Shown here: one piece after another, positions 18,115 to 27,285 of the stretch
Layout: each line of letters begins with the position of its first letter
How positions within the stretch are numbered: the stretch's first letter is position 1
DNA from: Lysobacter sp. TY2-98
Lineage (GTDB): Bacteria > Pseudomonadota > Gammaproteobacteria > Xanthomonadales > Xanthomonadaceae
Length of the DNA: 64,000 nucleotides
NCBI RefSeq assembly: GCF_003367355.1
Contig: NZ_CP031413.1
Coordinates: 1,592,921-1,656,920, forward strand
Reading direction: 5' to 3'
Made by a program: the position numbers and the translations under genes
The notes under the pieces: generated by a model
Told to the model about the DNA's origin: nothing
What the model saw: only the letters and a program-made list of their open reading frames with translations
The model's database searches: none

Positions 18115-18852
18115 ATGACCGAACCCGTTCGCCTCTCGCGACGCGTCACCGAACTGATGGGCTGTTCGCGCGCCGACGCCGAGCAGTTCATCCGCAACGG
18201 CTGGGTATCGGTCGACGGGCAGGTCGTCGAATCGCCGCAGCATCGCGTCACCACGGAGCGGGTGACGATCGACCCGAACGCGCAATTCGAGGCGGTGGAA
18301 CCGGCGACGCTGCTGCTGCACAAACCGGCCGGCGTCGACGCGATCGATGGGCCGCATCCGGCGACGGCACTCGTCACGCCCGAGACCCGATGGGTCGACG
18401 ATCCGTCCGGCGTGCGCCTGCTGCAGCGTCACTTCCATCGACTCACGCCGCTGCTACCGCTGGATCGCGATGCCAGTGGGCTGATGGTGCTGACGCAGGA
18501 CGGTCGCGTCTGGCGTCGACTTACCGAAGACGGCGACGACATCGAGCACGAGTACCTCGTCGAGATCGACGGTGATCTCGCGCCATACGGCATGGCGCGC
18601 CTCGCGCATGGCATGGACTACCGGGGCCGCGTGCTGCCGCCATGCAAGGTCAGCTGGCAGAACGAGAACCGCCTGCGTTTCGCGATCAAGGGCGCGCGCG
18701 ACGGCCAGCTGCGGCACATGTGCGCGCAGGTGGGCCTGCGTGTGCTGTCGATCCGCCGCCTGCGCATCGGTCGCATCGGGCTCGGCAAAGGGCCCGACGG
18801 CGCGATGCCACCGGGCGCATGGCGCTACCTGCCGGTGGGCGAGAAGTTCTAG
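18115..18852 (+). CDS. rluF: RsuA/RluF-type rRNA pseudouridine synthase
   Basis: The product is 245 residues. An S4 RNA-binding domain covers about residues 5-60 (LSRRVTELMGCSRADAEQFI). The catalytic domain contains LPLDRDASGLMVLTQDG, in which Asp117 aligns with the catalytic Asp of the RsuA/RluB/RluE/RluF group (the Asp-Lys-Asp-Ser-Glu-Gly-Leu motif of RluF). The LLLHKPAG motif is also present. It isomerises uridine to pseudouridine in rRNA (23S for RluF). The symbol is a best guess within the family. It stands alone, divergent from the decarboxylase gene. Confidence 0.85.
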   Translation: MTEPVRLSRRVTELMGCSRADAEQFIRNGWVSVDGQVVESPQHRVTTERVTIDPNAQFEAVEPATLLLHKPAGVDAIDGPHPATALVTPETRWVDDPSGVRLLQRHFHRLTPLLPLDRDASGLMVLTQDGRVWRRLTEDGDDIEHEYLVEIDGDLAPYGMARLAHGMDYRGRVLPPCKVSWQNENRLRFAIKGARDGQLRHMCAQVGLRVLSIRRLRIGRIGLGKGPDGAMPPGAWRYLPVGEKF

Positions 18853-18871
18853 TCTCGCGCGGCGCGCTCGC

Positions 18872-19447
18872 TCACTTCACCGGAATCATCAGGTGCTGGT
18901 AGGGCGTGCCGGGCCACATCACGTACGGCATCGACGTATCGGGTTGCGCGTCCTTCGGATACGCCGCGTAGAACTCCGGGTCCGCGCCGACGACCATGAC
19001 GTGCGGGCCCGTCTTGACCCAGTGGTTGGCCGACGTCGGTGCCTTCGCATAGGGATCGGTGTTGCTCGCGTCGGTGCCGCCTTCGAGCATGTACATGAAG
19101 CCGACGCGGCCGGCGGGCGGCGCGGTATGCGTCATCCACGCATGCGCCCATCCCATTGCCGACGCGTCCATGCACATCGGATCCGGACCGGGCGTCGTCG
19201 GGTTGTCGGGCATGCAGGTGAAGCCGCCCGTGCCCTTGCGCAACGTGCGCATCGAGCCGTCCTCTTCCGCAACGACGATCGTCGCCGCCTCGCCCACTTT
19301 CTTCGGCGCGGCGGTCATTGCGCTGCGGATCATCGCGGCGTCGTCGGGTTTCGCTTTCGCCTTGGCGGGCGGCGATGCCAGCGCGCCCGGACTCGCGGCC
19401 ATGGCAGTGGTGATGGCAAGAACGCAAAGACGCTGCAGTCGGTTCAT
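18872..19447 (-). CDS. conserved secreted protein of unknown function
   Basis: The product is 191 residues from ATG 19447, preceded by GAGGAG at 9 bases. A signal peptide ends near ALASPPAKA. The mature part has paired Cys (FTCMPDN and DPMCMDASAM) and a conserved Gly/Asn/Pro-rich C-terminal half (YMLEGGTDASNTDPYA, GPHVMVVG). This pattern recurs in uncharacterised exported proteins of proteobacteria; I know no assigned function. It converges with the pseudouridine synthase gene, 19 bp away. Confidence 0.8.
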   Translation of the reverse strand: MNRLQRLCVLAITTAMAASPGALASPPAKAKAKPDDAAMIRSAMTAAPKKVGEAATIVVAEEDGSMRTLRKGTGGFTCMPDNPTTPGPDPMCMDASAMGWAHAWMTHTAPPAGRVGFMYMLEGGTDASNTDPYAKAPTSANHWVKTGPHVMVVGADPEFYAAYPKDAQPDTSMPYVMWPGTPYQHLMIPVK

Positions 19448-19772
19448 GACGTGTCTCCTCGGAGGTTGGCTGCAAGCGGCCGCGCCCCGCACGCGCCGTC
19501 GCGTCACTATCCGCCGGCCGCGCCTCGACCGTGTGCGGCACGCGACCTCCCGTCGGCACGCGCCCGGCAATGACGACGAATGGCAGCTGCTTGCGGCGCG
19601 ATTTCACACGCGACAGTGGACGGCCGACTTGGTGACGCCGACCGCCCCGCCTGCTGCGCCGATCGGCGGACTCCCGACCTGCTGGTCAGCCCCACGCTTT
19701 TTTGCACAATGCGACCAAGCGGCCCGAAGGGGCGGTCCGCCGTGACGATCGACGCCGCCGGGGATCCCGACC
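19448..19772. other. 325-bp divergent intergenic region
   Basis: It lies between two divergently transcribed exported-protein genes and must hold both promoters. I see the GAGGAG ribosome site of the minus gene and a GGGGAT before the plus gene, but no palindrome or promoter pair convincing enough to name. Confidence 0.5.
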
Positions 19773-20636
19773 ATGACGATGCGTTCGTTGTTCTTCGCTC
19801 TCGCGTTGTGGACGACCGCGTCCGGGGCGCAGGCTGCCGGTCGCGACATCGAGGCGCGCTACGGTCTCGACGAGATCGCGTTCCGCAAGGCGAGCGCGGA
19901 CCTCTTCGCCGCGGGCTACCGGCTCATCGACATCACCGTCGCCGAAGTGAAAGGCGCGCCGGTCATCGGCGGCGTGTTCCAGCGCATGGACGGCGGCCCG
20001 ACCGGCCCCGAGCGCGCCACGCAGCTGCAGGATCTGCTGTTCCTGCACCAGACACGCGATCAACTCACGGCCACTGGAGCGCGCGTCGGCCCGCAGGGTT
20101 CGCAACTCGACGTCATCGACGCCTACGAATCGAACGGGCAGACGGTGTTCGCCGCGTCGTTCAGTCCGCCGGGTGAGCCAACGATCGCGACGGTGGGCGT
20201 TTTCCTCACGCAGCCGCAGGCGGCCGATATGCGCCGTCAGGCGCGTGCGAGTAACAACGACCTCGCACGCTGGGACGTCTACCAGGACGGTGACCAGCTG
20301 CGCTATCTGCCTTCATTCGTGCCGCGTGCAAATGCGGAGATCTCGTCGCTCACCGCCGACGGCTCGATCCAGTTCAACGCGAACAGCATCGCGCGCGATC
20401 TCGGCAACGAATCGCCGCTGAGCATCTCCGCCTACATCACTAAGACCGGCACGATCGGCTATGCGGGCCTGTTCGACGACCAGGCCGGCCGTCGGTCGGT
20501 GATCGGCCTCACGCTCGACGAGTTCCACAAGAAGATGGATCCGTTGATCGCGGGCGGCGCGATGATCGTCGACCTCGACAGCGCGACGCTGGGCGATACG
20601 GTCTTCTACTCGGCCGTGTACGTGCCGGCGCGATAG
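19773..20636 (+). CDS. secreted protein with two internally similar halves, unknown function
   Basis: The product is 287 residues with a signal peptide ending near GAQAAG. The remainder is alpha/beta, with repeated units of the style: short helix, GYRLIDITVAEVKG strand, then GVFQR strand. A last unit (LDEFHKKMDPLIAGGAMIVDLDS) matches the first in pattern. This recalls bacterial tandem-repeat domains seen in some secreted hydrolases, but the resemblance is weak and no catalytic motif is visible. It is a monocistronic gene ending with TAG. Confidence 0.75.
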   Translation: MTMRSLFFALALWTTASGAQAAGRDIEARYGLDEIAFRKASADLFAAGYRLIDITVAEVKGAPVIGGVFQRMDGGPTGPERATQLQDLLFLHQTRDQLTATGARVGPQGSQLDVIDAYESNGQTVFAASFSPPGEPTIATVGVFLTQPQAADMRRQARASNNDLARWDVYQDGDQLRYLPSFVPRANAEISSLTADGSIQFNANSIARDLGNESPLSISAYITKTGTIGYAGLFDDQAGRRSVIGLTLDEFHKKMDPLIAGGAMIVDLDSATLGDTVFYSAVYVPAR

Positions 20637-20827
20637 CTCTCGCTGCGTTCGCATCGACGCGCTGCCGGGTACGGAGCAGCGCCAGCCTAGCGACGGGGCA
20701 ACGGCCGGCGATATTGCCCTTCGAGGCAGCAACGGCCGCCCCGAGGTGCGTCACCGATATCTCCACAAGCGGGCGCGGAGACCGGAGAATCGACGGCAGA
20801 CCCGCAGCCCACCGCAGCGCTGATGCG

Positions 20828-21370
20828 ATGACCGACCCTTCCGACCACGATGCCCGCCGCAGCGACCTGATCGCGCGTCGCGATGCGCTGTATGCCGAAC
20901 AGAAGGCGCGCGATGAAGCACGCGAACGTGCAGGCACGGTCGCGGAATTCCTGCGCTGGCATGCGGCGGACCTCGCGAACGTCTCGCACGCGTTGCATTG
21001 GCCATGGGAGCCGGACGGCGTGCGATTCCCGGCGTATCCGTGGGCGTTCTCCGGCATCGACTGGGCGCGCGTTCCGGGTGCGAACACGCGCTACGGCGGT
21101 ACGGAGGAAGTGCTCGCCGAACTGTTCACCGACGCACTGGACGCTCTCGGCATCCCCGCCGATCGCCGGTTGCGCCTGCAATGGGGCGTCGCGCATCTGC
21201 CCGACGTCACGCTGGCCCGTGCAGACGCCGAACGTCTCGCCGAACGCTTGATGCGATGGAGCAGCGATCTCTGGATCCACGATCCCACCGACGTGTGGGC
21301 GATCGAGATCTACCACGAAGGCACGCTCAGCTACGCACGCAGGCCGCCGGATGACGGCGGCTCCGGTTGA
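20828..21370 (+). CDS. hypothetical soluble protein
   Basis: The product is 180 residues from ATG 20828 (an open frame extends back to 20714 but with unnatural Arg/Ala composition and no ribosome site). It is a soluble, acidic, helical protein rich in Trp and Asp (LHWPWEPDGVRFPAYPWAF, MRWSSDLWIHDPTDVWAIEIY). I do not recognise it. There is no signal peptide. It lies between the secreted-protein gene and the carbonic anhydrase gene, on the same strand. Confidence 0.65.
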   Translation: MTDPSDHDARRSDLIARRDALYAEQKARDEARERAGTVAEFLRWHAADLANVSHALHWPWEPDGVRFPAYPWAFSGIDWARVPGANTRYGGTEEVLAELFTDALDALGIPADRRLRLQWGVAHLPDVTLARADAERLAERLMRWSSDLWIHDPTDVWAIEIYHEGTLSYARRPPDDGGSG

Positions 21371-21451
21371 CGCCGCATTAATGCCGGCGGGCGCTCATTC
21401 GCCCAGCGACAACGCTCTCGGTTCTTCCCCGCGATACCTGGAGTCAGCGCC

Positions 21452-22198
21452 ATGAACGTGAAACCGCACTGGGCTTTGGTCGCGCTTTTGCTCGCCACGC
21501 AGACCGGCAACGCGGGTGAAGCGAAACACGGGCACTGGGCCTATACCGGCAGGGAAGGCCCGGCGCACTGGGCGTCGCTCGAGCCCGGCTTCGCGACCTG
21601 CGGAAAGGGGCACAGCCAGTCGCCGATCAACCTCGCGCATGCGGTCGACACCGCGCTGCCACCGATCGACTTCGACTACCGGCCTGACGGCTACCGCGTC
21701 GTCAACAACGGCCACGCGATCCAGGTCGACTTCAAACCGGGCAGCCACATCCGCATCGACAACACCGACTTCGAACTCAAGCAGGTCCACTTCCACGTAC
21801 CGAGCGAGCACACGGTCGACGGCAAGCGATTCCCGATGGAAGCGCACCTGGTGCACGCCGACGCACAGGGGCGTCTCGCGGTCGTCGCCGTGCTGTTCAA
21901 GGACGGTGCGAACAACGCGTGGCTGGAGAGCATCTGGCCGAAGGTGCCGGCGAAGGCCGGTGGGAACGCCAAGCTCCCAACCGCGGTGAATGCGGCGGCT
22001 CTGCTGCCCTCTGGACACGACTACTACCGCTACAGCGGATCGCTGACCACGCCGCCGTGTTCCGAGCAGGTGCGCTGGCTCGTGCTCAAGCAGCCTGTCG
22101 CCGCCAGCGCGAAGGAAGTCGCTTTCGTGCACGACGCGGTGGGCCAGAACAACAACCGCCCCGTGCAGGCGCTCGGCGCGAGAACGATCCAGCAGTAG
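21452..22198 (+). CDS. alpha-class carbonic anhydrase, periplasmic
   Basis: The product is 248 residues with a signal peptide of about 21 residues. All marks of alpha carbonic anhydrases are present: HWAYTGREGPAHW near the N-terminus, SQSPINL, zinc ligands His113 and His115 (QVHFHVPSEH) and His132 (MEAHLVH), and the SLTTPPCSE loop. Cys50 and the Cys of PPCSE can form the usual disulfide. It hydrates CO2 to bicarbonate in the periplasm. It is monocistronic with TAG stop. Confidence 0.96.
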   Translation: MNVKPHWALVALLLATQTGNAGEAKHGHWAYTGREGPAHWASLEPGFATCGKGHSQSPINLAHAVDTALPPIDFDYRPDGYRVVNNGHAIQVDFKPGSHIRIDNTDFELKQVHFHVPSEHTVDGKRFPMEAHLVHADAQGRLAVVAVLFKDGANNAWLESIWPKVPAKAGGNAKLPTAVNAAALLPSGHDYYRYSGSLTTPPCSEQVRWLVLKQPVAASAKEVAFVHDAVGQNNNRPVQALGARTIQQ

Positions 22199-22431
22199 CG
22201 CGAACCTCGACGGAAACGCCCGACACGCGCAGCCGTTTCGCATCGGCAGCAGTCGCAAGACTCCAGTCGACGATGGCGCGGGAGCACATGGCGATCGATG
22301 CCGTGCGCGACCGCCTCTCGCGCATCATCCATCAGCGCTGCTCTCGCTATTCGCTGCGCCATGCCGCGCGATCGGCGTCGCGTCTCGCGACGGCGCTCCC
22401 ATGCGAGTCGTGCAAGGTTCCCGCGCTGTCG

Positions 22432-22773
22432 TCACGACTGCGGATCGAACATGAATACGCGAAGCTCCTGCTCGCAGCGGCAGGCCTTCGCGATGCGCGC
22501 AGCCCAGTCGATCGCGGCTTCGCGCGACGGCAGCTCGAGGACAGTGAAGCCACCATTGAGATTCGATCCGTCGGCGTAGCCACCCGACGTGATACCGCCG
22601 TCCGCGGCAACGCGCACCACCGGCACGGCTTCATCGAGTCCGCCGGCGAACACGTAGACGCCAGCGGCTTTCGCCTGTGCGATCACCGCGTGCGATTCGC
22701 GGACAACGGTGTCCCATTCGCCGTCAGGCACCACCATCGCCGCGCTCGGAAATGAAATCAGGTATTTCGCCAT
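22432..22773 (-). CDS. YCII-family small protein
   Basis: The product is 113 residues from ATG 22773, preceded by GAGGGC; the frame is open further upstream but without natural composition. It follows the YCII-related ferredoxin-like fold: MAKYLISFPSAAMVVP at the start, GGLDEAVPVVRV in the middle, FTVLELPSREAAIDWA and RVFMFDPQS at the end. Family members are small dimeric proteins, some with enzymatic dehydrochlorinase-like roles. It lies 40 bp downstream of the extradiol dioxygenase gene, probably co-transcribed. Confidence 0.85.
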   Translation of the reverse strand: MAKYLISFPSAAMVVPDGEWDTVVRESHAVIAQAKAAGVYVFAGGLDEAVPVVRVAADGGITSGGYADGSNLNGGFTVLELPSREAAIDWAARIAKACRCEQELRVFMFDPQS

Positions 22774-22813
22774 GCCGCCCTCGCCTCTCGTCGACGCTGC
22801 GTAGCCGTTCGAC

Positions 22814-23674
22814 TCACATGTTCGTACTTTCACCCGGCGCGGTGCTGCCCACGGGTGGCGCGCCTTCCTCATCGCCGAGAGCCGCGGTCGGCGGCCCATC
22901 GACGGTGAAACAGGTCATGGACAGGGAACCGTAGGCATAACCGTCGATCAGCACCTCGAGCGGCCGACCGGCCTGCGCGGAAACGCCAGCGATGTACACG
23001 AACGGAAGGAAGTGCTCGGGCGTCGGCGCAACCTGCAGGAACGCCGCATCGGTCGTCAGTGATGCGACGTCGCCGGGGCGCGACGTCGCGAGATCGATCG
23101 CCTTCTCGTTGAAGCGCCGCGCCCAGTCGAAGCCCGTGTCGATCGCACGCCGATCCATCGCGCGCAGGTTGTGCACGACGTTGCCGCTGCCCATCACCAG
23201 CACGCCGCGCTCGCGCAGCGCTGCCAGTTTCGCGCCGAGCGCCAGGTGCCAGTCGGCGGGCTCGGCCGCGTTGATCGAGAGTTGCACGACCGGAATATCA
23301 GCGTCGGGAAACGCGTGCACCAGCACGGACCAGGTGCCGTGGTCGAGCCCCCAGCTCTCGGTGTCGGCACCGACGTAGTCGGGCTGGACGGCGTCGGCGA
23401 CTTCCTCGGCCAGCTCGGGCAGCCCCGGCGCGGGATAGCGCACATCGAACAGCGCCTGCGGAAATCCGTAGAAGTCGTGGATGGTGCGCGGACGCGGCAT
23501 CGCGGTCACCGCCGTGGCGTTGACGAACCAGTGCGCGGACACCATGAGGATCGCGCGCGGCCGTGGCACCGCAGCACCGAATGCGCGCCAGGCGTCGGTA
23601 TAGCGATTGCGCTCCAGCGTGTTCATCGGACTTCCGTGACCGATGAAGGCGGCAGGCATGCGGGACGTGGCCAT
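22814..23674 (-). CDS. ygiD: YgiD/DODA-type extradiol ring-cleavage dioxygenase
   Basis: The product is 286 residues. Class III extradiol (LigB) signatures are visible: AAFIGHGSPMN at the start (His13), SAHWF (His48), the central SWGLDHGTWSVLVHAFPDADIPVVQLS block, and VLVMGSGNVVHNLRA (a zinc or iron ligand His). Relatives such as E. coli YgiD open the catechol ring of DOPA using Zn2+/Fe2+. It is the first gene of a small minus-strand unit with the YCII gene, and is divergent from the Rieske oxygenase gene. Confidence 0.92.
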   Translation of the reverse strand: MATSRMPAAFIGHGSPMNTLERNRYTDAWRAFGAAVPRPRAILMVSAHWFVNATAVTAMPRPRTIHDFYGFPQALFDVRYPAPGLPELAEEVADAVQPDYVGADTESWGLDHGTWSVLVHAFPDADIPVVQLSINAAEPADWHLALGAKLAALRERGVLVMGSGNVVHNLRAMDRRAIDTGFDWARRFNEKAIDLATSRPGDVASLTTDAAFLQVAPTPEHFLPFVYIAGVSAQAGRPLEVLIDGYAYGSLSMTCFTVDGPPTAALGDEEGAPPVGSTAPGESTNM

Positions 23675-23863
23675 GGTGGGTCCGCGGGCGGCCGGGGCCG
23701 GTGTGTCGCAGCTTGCCGCGGCATCTGTTCATGCGTTGCGATGCGGCGGCCATGGGACATGCTGGCCGTGCGTCGAAATGCATGGGCCACGGGCCTCGCG
23801 CAGGCATGCTCCGATGCTGCGCCGACGCATGCCAATCCCACGCCCCGGGGCCATACTCGGGCC

Positions 23864-24943
23864 ATGACGACGCTCGCCCTGCTGGACCCGCAACCGTTGA
23901 GCCACGCCACCGCGCTTCCGGCGCGGTTTTATGTCGATGCCGACATGCCGGCCTGGGATCGCAGCGTGGTGTTCGATCGCACCTGGCAGTTGCTGGCGCA
24001 CGTCTGCCAACTGCGCGATGCAGGCGATCACGTCATCGGTGACTTCGCGGGTCTGCCGGTGATCGCCGTGCGCGGTGCGGACGGCGAGATCCGCGTGTTC
24101 CACAACGTCTGCAGGCATCGTGCCGGCCCGATCGCCACCTGCGACGGACTGGCGGCCAAGTCGCTGCGCTGCCGCTATCACGGCTGGACGTACGGCCTGG
24201 ACGGCGTGCTGCGTTCGGCACCGGAGATGGGCGGCGCGCAGGATTTCGACGTCGCCAACGTGCGCCTGCCGCAGCTCGCCGTGCGCATCTGGCACGGCAT
24301 GGTGTTCGCCGCCGTCGACGAAACGAAGGCGCCGGATTTCGACGCATTCACGGCCGGCATCGACGAACGCCTGGGACCGACGCGCGGTCTCGAACGCTAT
24401 GGCCACCACCGGCGCGTGAGCTACGACGTCGCCTGCAACTGGAAGGTCTACGTCGACAACTACCTCGAGGGTTATCACGTCCCGCACATCCACCCCGGCC
24501 TCAACCGGTTGCTCGACTACCGCAGCTACGTCACCGAAACCGCCGAGTGGTATTCGTACCAGTGGAGCCCGCTGGAAAGCGGTGATGCGCTGTATGGCGA
24601 CGGCGACGCGCTGTACTACTGGATGTGGCCGAACACCATGCTCAACATCCTGCCGGGGCGCCTGCAGACCAATCGCGTGGTGCCGCGCGGTGTCGATCGC
24701 TGCCGGGTGGAGTTCGACTTCTATTACGCGCTGGACGACAGCGAACAGGGTCGCTCGCGACGCGAGGCGGACCTCGTCTTCAGCGACGAAGTCCAGCTGG
24801 AAGACCTGACCATCTGCGAGGACGTGCAACGTGGGCTGGCTTCGGGTTCGTACGTGCCCGGCCGCCTGAATCCGTTGCGCGAGAACGCGGTGCATCACTT
24901 CCACGAGCTGCTGCGCAGGGCGTACCGGTCGCCGCGTGAGTAA
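23864..24943 (+). CDS. Rieske-type ring-hydroxylating oxygenase, alpha subunit
   Basis: The product is 359 residues from ATG 23864; the frame is open further upstream but antisense to the dioxygenase gene. The Rieske 2Fe-2S ligands are Cys83/His85 (NVCRHRAG) and Cys103/His106 (LRCRYHGWTYGLDG). The mononuclear-iron domain begins with NWKVYVDNYLEGYHVPHIHPGL, giving the His pair. This architecture covers aromatic dioxygenases and also quaternary-amine demethylases (stachydrine/carnitine type). The coupled amino-acid permease gene favours an amine-like substrate, but that is inference. No reductase gene is adjacent. Confidence 0.93.
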   Translation: MTTLALLDPQPLSHATALPARFYVDADMPAWDRSVVFDRTWQLLAHVCQLRDAGDHVIGDFAGLPVIAVRGADGEIRVFHNVCRHRAGPIATCDGLAAKSLRCRYHGWTYGLDGVLRSAPEMGGAQDFDVANVRLPQLAVRIWHGMVFAAVDETKAPDFDAFTAGIDERLGPTRGLERYGHHRRVSYDVACNWKVYVDNYLEGYHVPHIHPGLNRLLDYRSYVTETAEWYSYQWSPLESGDALYGDGDALYYWMWPNTMLNILPGRLQTNRVVPRGVDRCRVEFDFYYALDDSEQGRSRREADLVFSDEVQLEDLTICEDVQRGLASGSYVPGRLNPLRENAVHHFHELLRRAYRSPRE

Positions 24944-26213
24944 CGCGCGGCCGCTCGGCCTGTGGTCGGCCACCGCCCTGGTGGTCGGCAGCATGATCGG
25001 TTCGGGCGCCTTCCTGTTGCCGTCGGCATTGGCGCCGTTCGGGCTGGCGAGCCTCGCCGGTTGGGCCGTGACGTTGTGCGGCGCATTGCTGCTGGCCGCC
25101 ACGTTCGCGCGCCTCACCGCGCTATGGCCGCAGAGCGGCGGGCCCTACATCTACGCGCGCAATGCGTTCGGTGAGTTCGCCGGTTTCACCGTCGCGTGGA
25201 GTTACTGGGTGTCGGTCTGGTGCGCCAATGCTGCGATCGCGGTGGCGTTCGCCGGCAGCCTCGGCGCGCTGGTGCCCGCCACGACGGCGACGCCGCTGCG
25301 TGGCGCCGCGTGTGCATTAGCGGCGTTGTGGATCTGCACCCTGGTCAACCTTGCCGGCGTGCGCGAAGCGGGACGCATGCAGGTGGTCACGACCGTGCTG
25401 AAGCTGGTGCCGCTGCTGCTGTTCGGCGTCGTCGCGGTGTGGTCGATCGATCCGTCGTCGCTGAGGTTCAATCCGAGCGGCGGTTCGTTCGCCTCGGTCA
25501 CGCAGTCGACCGTCGCGCTGACTCTGTGGGCGTTGCTCGGCCTCGAAGCCGCGACCGTTCCGGCGGGCGCGGTTCACGATGCCGAGCGCACGGTGCCGCG
25601 CGCAACGCTGCTGGGCACGCTGCTCGCCGGAATCGCGACGGTGCTCGCGTGCAGCACCGTCGTGGCGTTGCTGCCGGGACCGCAACTCGCCAGCTCATCG
25701 GCACCGATGGCCGATGCGGCGCGTCTGCTGTGGGGGCCGACCGCCGGAATCGCACTGGCCGCGGTGATGGCGGTTTCGTGCTTCGGCGCACTCAACGGCT
25801 GGGTGCTGGTGTGCGGACAGGTCTCCCTGGCCGCCGCACGCGACGGCGTGTTTCCCTCGCCGTTCGCGCGTTGCGATGCACGCGGTACGCCCGTCGCCGG
25901 CGTGCTGATCGGCACGCTGCTCTCCAGCGTGCTGGTGCTGTCGAACTACAGCCATTCGCTCGTGCAGCTGTTCACGTTCTCGATCCTTCTGTCGACAGCC
26001 GCGACGCTCGTGCCGTACGTGGCCAGCACCGCGGCGTGGCTGCGACAACGCGGACAACCCGGTCGCGTGCTCGCAGCGCTCGCACTGATCTACGCGCTGT
26101 ACGCGCTCGTCGGCACCGGCCGCGAGGCACTGGCCTGGGGCGCAGTGCTCATCCTCGCCGGCATGCCGCTGTACGCGTGGCGCCGGTTTGCGGCGCGGGC
26201 GCGACCGACGTAG
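24936..26213 (+). CDS. APC-superfamily amino-acid permease/antiporter
   Basis: The product is 425 residues starting at GTG 24936, overlapping the oxygenase stop by 8 bp. It has about twelve hydrophobic helices. The first helix contains the APC signature ATALVVGSMIGSGAFLLPSAL (unwound GSG segment that binds the substrate), as in AdiC and related transporters. It lies in the inner membrane and most likely imports or exchanges the amino acid or amine that the upstream Rieske enzyme handles. Confidence 0.92.
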   Translation: MSNARPLGLWSATALVVGSMIGSGAFLLPSALAPFGLASLAGWAVTLCGALLLAATFARLTALWPQSGGPYIYARNAFGEFAGFTVAWSYWVSVWCANAAIAVAFAGSLGALVPATTATPLRGAACALAALWICTLVNLAGVREAGRMQVVTTVLKLVPLLLFGVVAVWSIDPSSLRFNPSGGSFASVTQSTVALTLWALLGLEAATVPAGAVHDAERTVPRATLLGTLLAGIATVLACSTVVALLPGPQLASSSAPMADAARLLWGPTAGIALAAVMAVSCFGALNGWVLVCGQVSLAAARDGVFPSPFARCDARGTPVAGVLIGTLLSSVLVLSNYSHSLVQLFTFSILLSTAATLVPYVASTAAWLRQRGQPGRVLAALALIYALYALVGTGREALAWGAVLILAGMPLYAWRRFAARARPT

Positions 26214-26273
26214 GCGACGACGCGGATCGCGACATGCGACCGACACCCCGCATCTGCCGCGCACGTCGTCCCG

Positions 26274-26651
26274 TCAGTTCGATTCAACGAACGCCTTCAG
26301 GCTGCCCAGTGCGACATCCCATTGCTGGCCGATGATCTCCAGCGTGCGACGCGCGGCTTCGAGTTGGCGCGGATCGAGTTGCCACAGGCGTTCGCGCCCG
26401 GAGCGCACGTCCTGCACCACGCCGGCCTGCGCCAGCACTTCGAGATGCTTGGTCACGCCCTGGCGGCTCATGTGCGTGGTCGCCGTCAGCTGCGCGATCG
26501 ACAACGCACCGCCCGCGCACAGCAGCGTGACCAGCCGCAGGCGCGTGGGATCGCCGAGTGCGGCGAACACGCGCGCGAGCGACTCGCTGGCTCCGGCGAT
26601 GTCGGGCAAGGCGGTAACGCCCTGCCCGTTCGGGTCAGGCTTGGCTCGCAT
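26274..26651 (-). CDS. ArsR/SmtB-family HTH transcriptional regulator
   Basis: The product is 125 residues. ATG 26651 lies inside the 3' end of the SRPBCC gene (17-bp overlap). A winged HTH is clear: RVFAALGDPTRLRLVTLL, then LSIAQLTATTHMSRQGVTKHLEVLAQAGVV, then SGRERLWQLDP. No metal-binding CxC is visible, so it belongs to the SRPBCC-linked, non-metal ArsR class. Its own promoter region should be upstream of the SRPBCC gene, where two matching inverted repeats lie. The early stop in the upstream gene may lower its translation through loss of coupling. Confidence 0.92.
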   Translation of the reverse strand: MRAKPDPNGQGVTALPDIAGASESLARVFAALGDPTRLRLVTLLCAGGALSIAQLTATTHMSRQGVTKHLEVLAQAGVVQDVRSGRERLWQLDPRQLEAARRTLEIIGQQWDVALGSLKAFVESN

Positions 26652-27114
26652 GGCGTGCGAGGTTCTCCAACTGGGCCGCCCAGCCGCGATCGTTCATGCG
26701 GAACGCTTCGAGGCGGCGATGCGGCGGGACGTCGTCGAAACCGGATTCCACCACCGTCACCAGCGTGGCATTGCCGGGGGCGTCCTTGAGCGTAAAGGTC
26801 ACCAGCGTCGGCGTCTCGGCGTCGTAGTCGATGGACGGATCGACGGGATACGGATGCCAGCGGTAGGCGAACACGCTTTCGGGTTCGACGCGCTCGACCA
26901 CCACGTCGAAATTCACGTGCTCGAAGCCGCAGTGCGTGATCGGGCCGCGCACGCGCTGGCCGGCGGCGAAGCGCTGGTCCTGGATCCGGGTGCCGAACTA
27001 GGTACTGAAGTCGCGTGTATCGGTCAGCGCACGCCAGACGCGATCACGTGGGGCATTGATGACGATGCGGCGCTCGACGACGTCGCTGGCACCGGTGGAA
27101 ACGGGCATGTCCAT
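26635..27114 (-). pseudogene. SRPBCC (AHSA1-like) protein gene interrupted by an in-frame amber codon
   Basis: Starting at ATG 27114, with GAGGA at the right distance, 38 codons (ending TDTRDFST) run into TAG at 27000-26998. The same frame then continues without further stops to 26635 with excellent SRPBCC sequence (FGTRI, then RGPITHCGFEHVNFDVVVERV, ESVFAYRWHPYPVD, LVTFTLKDAPGNATLVTVVESGFD). In relatives this position is normally Trp before Phe, so one G-to-A change (TGG to TAG) explains it. Restart at a GTG (26952) would miss the N-terminal strand. It was coupled to the ArsR gene downstream. Confidence 0.88.
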
Positions 27115-27178
27115 GGGAATCCTCGTGGGCGAAAGGGACGTCGCGGATGCGCACGGCGCGCGACGGCAGAAGGCGATA

Positions 27179-27243
27179 CGCAACCATTAAGTTGCGCGAC
27201 CTACGGTACGCCGATGCAACCCTTTGCGCAACCTTTCAGTTGC
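27179..27243. promoter_or_regulatory. paired inverted repeats, candidate ArsR operator
   Basis: CGCAAC-N6-GTTGCG at 27179-27196 and GCAAC-N6-GTTGC at 27228-27243 share the pattern CAACCWTTMAGTTG and lie 48-49 bp apart in the 171-bp region just upstream of the SRPBCC-arsR pair. Small winged-HTH dimers of the ArsR class bind such short symmetric sites and repress their own operon. A third half-site, GCAACC, lies between them at 27216-27221. The link to this ArsR protein is inference. Confidence 0.55.
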
Positions 27244-27285
27244 CGTTTGTCGGACAAAGGCTCAAGGGGCTCGCGCCGTACCGAG

